Positions 1 to 6,191 of a stretch of DNA of 6,191 bases are shown here, in pieces. Position 1 is the first letter of the stretch; each line of letters starts with the position of its first letter. The DNA is from DASSHC01 sp035693105 (lineage in GTDB: Bacteria > Chloroflexota > Chloroflexia > Thermomicrobiales > Thermomicrobiaceae), in NCBI GenBank assembly GCA_035693105.1, contig DASSHC010000266.1, positions 1 through 6,191 on the forward strand. The letters run 5' to 3'. The position numbers and the translations under genes were made by a program. The notes beneath the pieces are model-generated. The model had not been told where the DNA came from, ran no database searches, and saw only the letters and a list, made by a program, of their open reading frames with translations.

Positions 1-2898
1 GTCGCAACGCGCACCAAGTCGGGCGAAGATGGCCCCGGCCGCCTCCAGGCGCTCCCTGGCTGCCGCCGGCTCCCCTCTTCGCTCCCACACCGCCGCGTCG
101 AGGCACAGCAGCCGCGCCTCGGCGTACGGGTAGGATATCTCCCGTGCCAGGGCCAGGCCCTTCGCCAGGCTCCCCGCCGCCGCGTCCCACTGCTCCTGGC
201 GCAGAGCGATCAGCGCCCGCACCCGCAGCGCTTCCACCAGCGCCAGCCGCATTCCCTCGGGTCGGGCGCGCCCGAGCGCCTGCTCCACCGTCTCCGCCGC
301 CTCGTCCGGCTGCCCCAGCTCCAGCCGCGCCCAGGCCAGCACCGGCAAGATCATGGTCACATCGCACTCCTGTAGGCCGGGCCGGTCGAGCAGCGGGACC
401 AGCCGCGCGCTGGCCTCGGCGGGGTGGGAGGTCAGGATCTCGATCTCCGCCAGGGTGGCGGCGGCCCAGCGTAGCGCCTGCAGGTCACCGCTCCTCTCGG
501 CGAGGGCGATGCCTTCCTCCAGCGCCGCCCCCGCTGCCGCCCAGTCGCCCTCGGTCAGGTAGAGCCGCGCCTGGAAGATCAGGACGTAGGGGGAGTACCA
601 CGAGCGGTCGAGCGGCCGGTCCAGCACAAGCGCCTGGTCCAGGTCGGCTTGGGCGCTCGGCCTGTCCCCGGCCAGGGTGGCGATCCAGCCGCGTATGGCC
701 AGCGTGAAGGCGCGATTGGGCGGATTCTCCAGCCGGTCCGCCAGCTCGAGCGCTCGGTCGATGTAGCTCCTGCTTGTCCCGAAGGCGCCCTGGAGGGCGT
801 GGGTATAGGCCAGATTGCGCAGCAGCGATAGGAGGGCTTCAAGGTCGCCCAGTTCTTCGGCGTGGGGGAGGACTTCCTCAGCTTCCGGTACCGCGCGCGC
901 GGGCTGACCCAACCGCTGCAGGAGGTCCGCGTGGCTCAGGACGGCACGTACCAGCGTGCGCTGATTTTCGCCGGTGCGAGCGAGCTCGATCGCGCGTTCG
1001 AGCGTCGCCAGCGCCTCGCTGTAGCGGCCGACATTGACCAGGTTGACGCCCCACCAATGGTAGAGCGCCGCCGGGGCGGCGGATCTCCGGCCGCGCTCCA
1101 GCTCCTCCAGCAGCGGCTGCAGCCGCGCCAACCCCTCAGCGGAAGCGCCACCCCGCGCATGTGCCTGCGCAATGCCTGCCGCCGCCCGCCCCAGGCCCTC
1201 CCAGTCGCCGGCGGTGCGGTAGCCCTCCCCGGCCAGCGCCAGCACCTCCCGCGCGGCTTCGTAGCGCCCCGTCCCGTTGAGCACCTCACCCAGCTTCTCG
1301 CGCACCCGCAGCGCTTGCTGGCTACGCCCCAGTGACTCCAAGCGCGCCAGCACCTCGCGATAGCGGGCTTCGGCGGTAGCATGTGCGTGCTGGGTCCAGG
1401 CTTGGTCGGCTGCCTGTTCCAGGTAAGAGACCGCCTTATCCGTGGCGCCGCCCCTGGCGTGGTGGTACGCCAGTATCTCCGGGGAGGCGCCGCGGGTGCG
1501 CTCCAGCGCCTCGGCCGCCTTGCGATGCAGCACGATGCGTCGCGCGGCGCCGACATCGGCCACCACCACCTCCCGGATCAGGTCGTGCGCGAAGGTATAA
1601 ACAGCGTCCCCGTCCTCCAGCAGCAGGCGGGCGCGGCAGGCCGCCTCCACGCCGGCCAGCACCGCCTCCACCGGCTGTCCTGTCACCGCCACCAACAGAT
1701 CCAGCCAGGCGTGCCGGTCCAGGACCGCCGCCGCTCCCACGACCTCCTGCCCGGCCGCCGGCAGCAGTGCCACCCGCTGCCGCACCCCCTGCGCCAGGTC
1801 CCAGGGCACCGCGGCACTGCTCCCCTGCTGCAGAGCCTGCGCGTAGCTGACTAAGAAGAAGGGCACCCCGCCGGCGCGTTGCAGCACTCCCGCGGCCTCC
1901 CCACGCTCTCCTGCGGCCATGTCGACCAGCAGGTGGTCGAGGAGAGTCGCCGCCTCCTCCGGGGCCAGCGGGCCGAGCGTGAGCTGGCGCGCCAGCCGTG
2001 CCTGCGCCAGGTCGGCCAGCAGGTGGCCCAGAGGGTCGGCCGCGTGCAGCTCGGTGTCGCGGTAGGCTCCCGCGATGCGCAAGGGTGTGCTGGAGCGCAC
2101 CAGGGCGGCCAGCAGGTCCAGGGCGTCGGGGCCCGCCCACTGCAGGTCATCGAGCACCAGCAGCGTGCCCGCTGGTCCCGCCACGTTGGTCAGCAAGCGT
2201 CGCACCGCCGCGAACAGCCGCCGCCGCTCCTGCTCCAGCGCCACGGCGTCCACGGCCAGCGGCTCCAGCGCGTCGCCGAGCTCGGGCAGCAGGCGTCCTA
2301 ACCAGGCGCAACCCGCCAGGGCCGCCGACAGGGCAGCTGGCGGCAGCCGCTGGAGGTGCTGCGCCAGGGCGTCGAGCAGCGGGCTGTAGGGCTCCTGGCC
2401 GCCGCGGTGGCAGCCGCCGGTCAGCACCTGCCAGCCCCGCGCGACGGCCTGCTGAGCGGTCGCCTCCAGCAGGCGCGTCTTGCCGATACCTGGCTCGCCC
2501 GCCAACAGCAGCAGCGGCGGCGTGGCCCGCCCGCGCTCGTCCACTCCGGCCAGGAACTGTGCTAGCAGGGTGAGCTCGCCCTGCCGCCCCACCAGCGGGA
2601 CCAGCGCCTCGCCGGTCAGCGGGGCCGCCACCCGGGCTCCCTCCGGCGGAGGTGGCCCCTTCAGCGCGGGGCGGGCCGCCGTCGCCAGCGCGCTGTGCTC
2701 TTCCGATGAAAGCCCCAGCGCCGCGGCGAGCAGCGCCACGGTGTCCGCGCGCGGCGTCTTGCTGCGACCCCGCTCGAGATCCTGGATGCCGCGCACCGAG
2801 AGGTACGCCTGCTCGGCCAGGGCCTCCTGGGTCAGCCCGGCCGCACGGCGATAGCGCTTGAGCAGCGCCCCGAAGGTGGAGGCAGCCGCGGTCATCAT
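1..2898 (-). CDS. XRE-type HTH / AAA ATPase / TPR transcriptional regulator (partial, runs off left edge)
   Basis: This is a large cytoplasmic signal-sensing regulator in which an ATPase switch links TPR ligand or partner sensing to DNA binding. The frame is open for 966 residues with no stop in the window. Residues about 9-64 are a Cro/CI-type helix-turn-helix (FGALLKRYRRAAGLTQEAL, then SVRGIQDLERG). An AAA_16/STAND-type ATPase follows, with Walker A GEPGIGKT at 134-141, Walker B TLLVLDDLQW at 245-254 and a conserved Arg in AYRDTE near 280. A winged-helix-like stretch contains FAHDLIRE near 436-443. From about 507 to the edge there are roughly nine TPR-like helical pairs (for example Y613 onward, 'GRYSEALATLERAIELA'). 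The last visible residues, IFARLGARCD, resemble the usual C-terminus of such proteins, so little is probably missing. No LuxR-type C-terminal HTH is visible. I chose the ATG at 2898 because GGGAG lies 8 nt upstream and the N-terminal length fits the family; an in-frame ATG at 2937, just after an in-frame TGA, is the alternative. The inducer and target genes are unknown. Confidence 0.9.
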   Translation of the reverse strand, partial: MMTAAASTFGALLKRYRRAAGLTQEALAEQAYLSVRGIQDLERGRSKTPRADTVALLAAALGLSSEEHSALATAARPALKGPPPPEGARVAAPLTGEALVPLVGRQGELTLLAQFLAGVDERGRATPPLLLLAGEPGIGKTRLLEATAQQAVARGWQVLTGGCHRGGQEPYSPLLDALAQHLQRLPPAALSAALAGCAWLGRLLPELGDALEPLAVDAVALEQERRRLFAAVRRLLTNVAGPAGTLLVLDDLQWAGPDALDLLAALVRSSTPLRIAGAYRDTELHAADPLGHLLADLAQARLARQLTLGPLAPEEAATLLDHLLVDMAAGERGEAAGVLQRAGGVPFFLVSYAQALQQGSSAAVPWDLAQGVRQRVALLPAAGQEVVGAAAVLDRHAWLDLLVAVTGQPVEAVLAGVEAACRARLLLEDGDAVYTFAHDLIREVVVADVGAARRIVLHRKAAEALERTRGASPEILAYHHARGGATDKAVSYLEQAADQAWTQHAHATAEARYREVLARLESLGRSQQALRVREKLGEVLNGTGRYEAAREVLALAGEGYRTAGDWEGLGRAAAGIAQAHARGGASAEGLARLQPLLEELERGRRSAAPAALYHWWGVNLVNVGRYSEALATLERAIELARTGENQRTLVRAVLSHADLLQRLGQPARAVPEAEEVLPHAEELGDLEALLSLLRNLAYTHALQGAFGTSRSYIDRALELADRLENPPNRAFTLAIRGWIATLAGDRPSAQADLDQALVLDRPLDRSWYSPYVLIFQARLYLTEGDWAAAGAALEEGIALAERSGDLQALRWAAATLAEIEILTSHPAEASARLVPLLDRPGLQECDVTMILPVLAWARLELGQPDEAAETVEQALGRARPEGMRLALVEALRVRALIALRQEQWDAAAGSLAKGLALAREISYPYAEARLLCLDAAVWERRGEPAAARERLEAAGAIFARLGARCD

Positions 2899-2906
2899 GG
2901 CTGCGG

Positions 2907-2911
2907 CTCCC
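2907..2911 (-). promoter_or_regulatory. Ribosome binding site deciding the regulator start
   Basis: On the minus strand GGGAG sits 8 nt before the ATG at 2898 (a second ATG follows directly at 2895). The more upstream ATG at 2937 has no purine-rich element at the right distance, so the internal start is preferred. Choosing 2937 would add 13 residues (MSIDAGVQAGAAA) with no domain content. Confidence 0.5.
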
Positions 2912-3026
2912 GCCTGCACGCCAGCATCAATTGACATGTGCGCTCAGGATAGCACGCCCAGTAGCCGCGCGTCCATTCCACAGGCCGACAGCAGGATAGG
3001 GTGAGATGTAGATAGGGCTACTACCT

Positions 3027-3040
3027 GGTGTGGCCAGACC
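3027..3040. promoter_or_regulatory. Short dyad, possible operator
   Basis: GGTGTGGCCAGACC is a palindrome with 6 of 7 base pairs matching (the mismatch is at 3030/3037). It lies about 130 bp upstream of the regulator start. A dyad of this size in a divergent control region fits a dimeric HTH regulator site, but short palindromes also arise by chance in GC-rich DNA. Confidence 0.25.
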
Positions 3041-3085
3041 GGACCCTACGGTGACACGGCAGGGAAGTGCCTTCATCTGTCCAGA

Positions 3086-3121
3086 CGGCTCTAGCCGCAG
3101 GCCGATTGGTGACCACAATCG
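3086..3121. promoter_or_regulatory. Pair of adjacent inverted repeats, possible operator
   Basis: Two dyads lie side by side. The first is CGGCT-CT-AGCCG at 3086-3097. The second is CGATTG-N7-CAATCG at 3103-3121, whose centre also contains the palindrome TGGTGACCA (3107-3115). The second dyad has the arm length and spacing usual for a dimeric helix-turn-helix protein. The XRE-type regulator encoded next door is the natural candidate to bind here; that link is inference. Confidence 0.35.
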
Positions 3122-3142
3122 AGGTGTAGCTGGCCGGAGAAG

Positions 3143-3190
3143 GCGGGTGAAAATGTGGGTGAAGACGTGGGTCGCGCCGTGGGTTTCGTG
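3143..3190. repeat. Four direct repeats at exact 12-bp spacing (GYGGGT core)
   Basis: A hexamer recurs at 3143 (GCGGGT), 3155, 3167 and 3179 (all GTGGGT), each exactly 12 bp from the next. The six bases between cores vary (GAAAAT, GAAGAC, CGCGCC, TTCGTG), though the first two units also share GAA after the core. The array lies about 250 bp upstream of the SnoaL-like gene and about 245 bp upstream of the regulator. Conserved cores with variable spacers at a fixed period suggest binding sites rather than simple slippage. An old diverged 12-bp tandem duplication or a short Trp-Val-rich coding stretch are other readings. Confidence 0.5.
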
Positions 3191-3428
3191 TGGTGAGCGG
3201 CCTTCCGCGGGCGCAGACTGAACAGCAGACGATGCCCGGCTCCAAGTGGCTGACAGCAACGCCAGGGACACCGACAGGAGGTGGCGAAGAAGGACCGCCA
3301 CGAGGGCCGGGCACTGCCACGGCTGGCCAGAGTCGGCGCTCCATTTCGAACGGGAAGGGGGGACGCACCGTCGCGTCAGGGCTCGGGCGTCACGGCGGGC
3401 GGCGACGAGCTGATCGCAGCCCAGGGGG

Positions 3429-3433
3429 AAGGA
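3429..3433 (+). promoter_or_regulatory. Ribosome binding site deciding the SnoaL-like gene start
   Basis: AAGGA, within the purine run GGGGGAAGGA, ends 8 nt before the ATG at 3442. The in-frame ATG at 3433 overlaps this element and is spaced too closely to the G-run for good initiation. The far upstream in-frame ATG at 3190 would add 84 low-complexity residues that do not belong to the fold. Confidence 0.6.
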
Positions 3434-3441
3434 TGAGACAG

Positions 3442-3954
3442 ATGAGCGGCACGCGGCGCCGGGCAGCACCGGCGTGGGGCGGGCGGGACACCACGCCCGC
3501 GGCATGCGTCCGTTGGCTGGTGGAGGAAGCGTGCAACAACGGCAACCTCGCCGCCCTCGACGCGGTCCTGGCGCTGCCCAACCCCCCGGGCCCGGCGGCG
3601 GACGTGGGCGCGAGGCCGACACTGCGCGATACCCTGGCGGATTTCCGGGATGCGGTGCCCGACGCCCGCTGGACCATCCTGGAGCTGGTGGCCGAGGGCG
3701 AGGCGGTGGTGGCGCGCCTGAAGGTTCAGGGCACCTTCTCCGGCCCGCTGCTGGGGCTGGCGCCGCCCGGCCGGCCGGCGACCGTCACGGGGGTGGCGAT
3801 CTGCCGCTTCGCGGAGGGGTGCCTGGTCGATCTTTGGCTGCAGGCGGACCTGCTCGGCCTGCTGATGCAGCTGGGGGTCTTGCCACGGCTGGATCTGGCC
3901 CGCGTCGTGGCGATGGCGCGGGTCGCCCGCGCCGGAGCACGGCTGGCGCCCTAG
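3442..3954 (+). CDS. SnoaL-like (ester cyclase / NTF2-fold) protein, histidine-free
   Basis: This is a 170-residue cytoplasmic protein with no signal peptide. After a short Arg/Ala-rich leader, residues about 20-148 follow the SnoaL-like ester cyclase pattern: a first helix (CVRWLVEEACNNGNLAALDAVL, 22-43), a central FRDAVPDARW segment (68-77), a strand pair around VVARLKVQGTFSG (89-101), LLGLAPPGRPATVTGVAICRF (103-123) and the closing LLGLLMQLGVLP (137-148). Members range from polyketide cyclases to many uncharacterised small-molecule-binding proteins. The usual family histidines are absent: the GTH position reads GTF (97-99), and the EHW position reads DLW (130-132). The early region that normally carries a further His is a Pro/Gly-rich stretch (46-59). 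No histidine occurs anywhere in the protein. Polyketide cyclisation is therefore unlikely, and a binding role or a different reaction is more plausible. It is divergent from the regulator gene and is followed by a stem-loop. Confidence 0.8.
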   Translation: MSGTRRRAAPAWGGRDTTPAACVRWLVEEACNNGNLAALDAVLALPNPPGPAADVGARPTLRDTLADFRDAVPDARWTILELVAEGEAVVARLKVQGTFSGPLLGLAPPGRPATVTGVAICRFAEGCLVDLWLQADLLGLLMQLGVLPRLDLARVVAMARVARAGARLAP

Positions 3955-3977
3955 CACCATGCGCTCGGAACCGCGGC

Positions 3978-3999
3978 CTCTGGCTAGCGCCAGCCAGAG
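3978..3999 (+). terminator. Perfect 8-bp stem-loop after the SnoaL-like gene
   Basis: CTCTGGCT (3978-3985) and AGCCAGAG (3992-3999) form a perfect 8-bp stem around a 6-nt loop, 23 nt past the stop codon. There is no T-run directly after it (the nearest, TTTTC, starts at 4026), so it is not a textbook intrinsic terminator. It could still end or stabilise the upstream transcript before the next gene. Confidence 0.4.
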
Positions 4000-4060
4000 C
4001 ACGTGTACCTACGATTCCGTTCCCGTTTTCTTGACTTTGGCTCAGAGAGGCCAATACCGG

Positions 4061-4066
4061 AAGGAG
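4061..4066 (+). promoter_or_regulatory. Ribosome binding site of the secreted-protein gene
   Basis: AAGGAG lies 6 nt before the ATG at 4073, a near-ideal Shine-Dalgarno element that fixes the start of the following gene. The signal peptide begins directly at this start. Confidence 0.8.
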
Positions 4067-4072
4067 TGCCCG

Positions 4073-6191
4073 ATGTCCCCTCGCTATCAATCGCTGATAC
4101 GTCGTTTGATGGCCGTGCTGCTGGTGGTCGCTGTCGTGGCCGGCTCGCCGCTCACGAAGGCAACCCTGACCCCTTCGGCGGCTCGCGCGTCAACCTTCTG
4201 TCCCCAGTCATCGTCGCAAATCGTGCAGTGCAACGCCCTGGGCGAGAACTTCTACACCGGAATTGAACGACCGCTTATCGACGACATCCTGCAGACCTAC
4301 GACCTACCTCCCACCGACTCCGATCGCCTGCTGAGCTGGCAGCGCGACATGGTGCGCGCCTCAGTCTTCGCCGAGCTGGTTAGTATCATCAACACACCGG
4401 CGGACCAGCGCACCGTCGACGAGCAAACCGCCGTCAATGACCTGGCGAGCCTGGTCGAATTGCAGCGCTGGAAGGCCGCCAGCGACGCGAAACAGGAGTA
4501 TAACACCTGGGCCGCCAATCCCTGCGGCTACAATCCGCCGGGCCCCTTTGCCGGCACCTACGACGTGTATGACTATTGCAACTCCAGCCAGATCGCGTTC
4601 GGCCCCCCCTTCCCCCCGACGTTGCAGGATTTCGAGCATTACGGCGTGTACCTGGCGAACCGTGACTATTACACGAATCCTGGCTTGAGCGGTATTAGCC
4701 AGGGCGGCGCTTACGCGCTGGGGCTGCTGGGCGGGGCCGTTGCCGCCGGCGCCGCCGCCGGCACCCTCGCCCTCGTCCCCGACGTCAGCAGCGCGCTGAC
4801 CGCGGCCATCTTTCCCTATCACTTTGCCATCTCGTTTACCACCACCGCGTCCGGAGAGATCGTGGCAGCGCCGGAAGCTCTCGCGGTGTCAGGCGCTGAG
4901 CTGGCCGGGCCCGCTGCCGTCCTGATCCTGGCGGTCACCTCAATTATCCTCGGGAGTATCGAGATCAGCGCGAACGAGCAGATTCCCGCGGAACTGGATC
5001 AAGGCATCGCCGCGGCTCAGAGTCCCGTCGACCTCGCCGGGCTGCTGAAGAGCAAGCAAGGGACACAGGAAGTCTGGATGGCCTTCATCCGCACCACGAT
5101 GCCGGGCTACAACACCTCCCAGCCCGACACGGTCGACTTCCCGCATTCCGTGCCAGCCCCCGCCTACACCGCCACCGACCGCAAATTCAAGATCTTTGCT
5201 CCCGATGGATCTGCCACGGAGACCGGCCAACTGACCTATCTCGACTGGGCCGGCCATCAGCAGACCGCCTGGCTCGACGGCGGCTGGTTCGTCGTCGAAG
5301 ACAGCGACCACAACCTCAGTCTCTCGCTCTCCATACAGGTGCTGGCAGGGTCGATCTTCTACGTGGTAAATCGCCACGGCGACGACTTCTTCTACGTGGA
5401 CCAGAACGGCGATACGGGCCTCGGCTTGCCCCCCACCGCCTTCAACTATCGGAGCTGGACCGGCGAAACCGACGAGGCTCATCTGGCCCCGCCCGACGGC
5501 ACACCTCCCTATATCGACGTCACCGCCGTCACTACCGACGGCGCGGGCGATGCCGTCCCGTACATCTTGGGCACGACCGCTACCGAAGATGTCACCCTCA
5601 CGTTTACCTGCGGCGACGCCGACGGCCCGGACGACATCGCCGTCTGCCCCGCGCCCATGACCTTCCACGGCCCGATCAGCACGACGGTCCGCGTGTGGGC
5701 CAGCGACTACTCGGGCAACGTCGAAAACAACGTGCTGGGACAGGTGATTATCTGGCCCAACGGCTACAACCCCCCGACCATCAGCGCCAGCGCCACCACG
5801 GAAGACGGCCAACCGTACGTCGCCGGCACCTGGACCGACCAAACCGTCACCGTGCACTACGACTGCGAAGACCCGGTCAGCGGCGTCCTGAGCTGCTCGA
5901 GCGACCACGTCTTTGCGGACGAGGGCATTGCGAGTGCCAGCGGCGCGGTGGTCGCGAACTCCAACTTTGACAACACCACTACTTTTGGCCCCGTCCAGAT
6001 CGACAAGACGCCGCCGACCATCAACGCCAGCGCCAAGACGGCCGACGGCAATGCCTACGTCGCCGGCACCTGGACCAACCAGCCAGTCACCGTGCGCTAT
6101 GACTGCAGCGACGCCCTGTCGGGCATCGCCAGCGGCGGCTGCCAGGAGGATCAGGCGGTCGGCACCGATGGGATCACCGAGTGGGCGCTTG
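4073..6191 (+). CDS. Secreted protein with central hydrophobic segments and C-terminal Ig-like repeats (partial, runs off right edge)
   Basis: The frame is open for 706 residues with no stop. Residues 1-39 look like a Sec signal peptide: Arg at 4, 10 and 11, a hydrophobic core at 12-24, and a likely cut after Ala-Arg-Ala (37-39). Residues about 54-145 are charged and probably helical. Cys 43, 53, 151 and 169 could form disulphides outside the cytoplasm. Two hydrophobic stretches follow, at about 213-235 (Gly/Ala-rich, with GxxxG pairs at 217/221 and 226/230) and about 278-297. Residues about 355-477 are rich in Trp, Tyr and Phe and look beta-stranded; I do not recognise them. From 478 onward come Ig-like repeats, one divergent and two regular, with 80-residue spacing. 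Such repeats usually serve as extracellular stalks or adhesive modules. The function is unknown. The start is fixed by a strong ribosome binding site. A surface-anchored or wall-associated protein is the most likely role, but the anchor, if any, lies beyond the window. Confidence 0.88.
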   Translation, partial: MSPRYQSLIRRLMAVLLVVAVVAGSPLTKATLTPSAARASTFCPQSSSQIVQCNALGENFYTGIERPLIDDILQTYDLPPTDSDRLLSWQRDMVRASVFAELVSIINTPADQRTVDEQTAVNDLASLVELQRWKAASDAKQEYNTWAANPCGYNPPGPFAGTYDVYDYCNSSQIAFGPPFPPTLQDFEHYGVYLANRDYYTNPGLSGISQGGAYALGLLGGAVAAGAAAGTLALVPDVSSALTAAIFPYHFAISFTTTASGEIVAAPEALAVSGAELAGPAAVLILAVTSIILGSIEISANEQIPAELDQGIAAAQSPVDLAGLLKSKQGTQEVWMAFIRTTMPGYNTSQPDTVDFPHSVPAPAYTATDRKFKIFAPDGSATETGQLTYLDWAGHQQTAWLDGGWFVVEDSDHNLSLSLSIQVLAGSIFYVVNRHGDDFFYVDQNGDTGLGLPPTAFNYRSWTGETDEAHLAPPDGTPPYIDVTAVTTDGAGDAVPYILGTTATEDVTLTFTCGDADGPDDIAVCPAPMTFHGPISTTVRVWASDYSGNVENNVLGQVIIWPNGYNPPTISASATTEDGQPYVAGTWTDQTVTVHYDCEDPVSGVLSCSSDHVFADEGIASASGAVVANSNFDNTTTFGPVQIDKTPPTINASAKTADGNAYVAGTWTNQPVTVRYDCSDALSGIASGGCQEDQAVGTDGITEWAL
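5504..6191 (+). repeat. Tandem Ig-like domain repeats (240-bp period)
   Basis: Two clear units start at 5771 and 6011, exactly 240 bp (80 residues) apart. The second is cut by the window edge. Both open with PPTI-x-ASA, share YVAGTWT and VTV, and carry YDC then SG then a second Cys 11-12 residues later. About two thirds of the first 42 residues are identical, and a 21-base stretch is identical at 5816-5836 and 6056-6076. A divergent 89-residue unit at 5504-5770 keeps the opening proline pair, the FTC and second Cys, and a closing WASDYSGN segment. The frame and period suggest that more units follow to the right. Confidence 0.75.

Larger units (their letters stand above)
2899..3441. other. Divergent intergenic region between the regulator and the SnoaL-like gene
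   Basis: These 543 bases separate two divergently transcribed genes and should contain both promoters. I see no convincing gene here: the open frames are low in complexity and lack a ribosome binding site. The part nearer the regulator (about 3027-3190) holds three short dyads and a 12-bp-period repeat array, listed separately. I could not find a good -35/-10 pair for either gene. The part from about 3191 to 3428 shows no structure I can interpret beyond an isolated AGGAGGT at 3276-3282 with no start codon at the right distance. Confidence 0.6.

Noticed and set aside
144..2861. Many plus-strand open frames opposite the regulator
   Set aside because: They are Arg/Pro/Ala-rich shadows caused by high GC content, broken up and overlapping one another, while the minus strand has one continuous frame with clear domains.
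2931..2936. TTGACA matching a -35 consensus on the plus strand
   Set aside because: No -10-like hexamer occurs 16-18 bp downstream, and a plus-strand promoter here would be 500 bp from any plus-strand gene.
3030..3221. Small plus-strand frame of 63 codons covering the 12-bp repeats (KMWVKTWVAPWV)
   Set aside because: There is no good ribosome binding site, and the periodic Trp-Val pattern is explained by the DNA repeat; I cannot support it as a gene.
3276..3282. AGGAGGT, a perfect Shine-Dalgarno-like sequence
   Set aside because: No ATG, GTG or TTG lies 5-10 nt downstream with an open frame, so it does not mark a gene.
3190..3441. N-terminal extension of the SnoaL-like protein from an upstream in-frame ATG
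   Set aside because: The added 84 residues are low-complexity Gly/Arg/Pro/Thr, precede the fold and lack a ribosome binding site, whereas ATG 3442 has one at ideal spacing.
2927..3622. Open frame of 231 codons on the minus strand across the intergenic region
   Set aside because: It overlaps both the regulator's 5' end and the SnoaL-like gene, is low in complexity and has no family resemblance.
4031..4058. TTGACT ... AATACC as a promoter for the secreted-protein gene
   Set aside because: The -10 match is only about half, and the implied transcript start would fall within the ribosome binding site at 4061-4066.
4940..5908. Open reading frame of 322 codons on the minus strand, antisense to the secreted-protein gene
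   Set aside because: It is a GC-driven shadow: Val/Gly/Ala-rich with no recognisable domain or ribosome binding site, while the opposite strand has a strong start signal, a signal peptide and clear repeats.

Overview
The window is GC-rich bacterial DNA that reads as an ordinary chromosome, with three genes and one divergent control region. The first gene's family (XRE-type helix-turn-helix, then an AAA/STAND-type ATPase, then TPR repeats, with an N-terminus of the 'SVRGIQDLERG' kind) is abundant in Chloroflexota and also in Actinomycetota. A Chloroflexota-like source is my best guess. It rests on family resemblance, not on a marker gene.

Layout. Positions 1-2898 (minus strand) hold most of a large ATP-binding TPR transcriptional regulator. 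Its reading frame is open for 966 residues and runs off the left edge, probably close to its natural C-terminus. Positions 2899-3441 form a divergent intergenic region with several short dyads and a striking set of four 12-bp-spaced GTGGGT-type repeats. Positions 3442-3954 (plus) encode a 170-residue SnoaL-like (ester cyclase/NTF2-fold) protein that has no histidine at all. A perfect 8-bp stem-loop follows at 3978-3999. Positions 4073-6191 (plus) begin a large secreted protein with a signal peptide, a helical N-terminal region, two internal hydrophobic segments, an unassigned beta-rich region, and tandem Ig-like repeats of 80 residues with paired cysteines. This gene runs off the right edge.

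How they may work together (inference): the regulator is transcribed away from the SnoaL-like gene, and the shared upstream region carries operator-like sequence, so the regulator could control itself and its neighbour. The secreted protein has its own strong ribosome binding site, lies beyond a possible terminator, and may be an independent unit. Nothing here points to a mobile element, CRISPR array, RNA gene or phage. The parts least explained by known families are the secreted protein's central region and the 12-bp repeat array.
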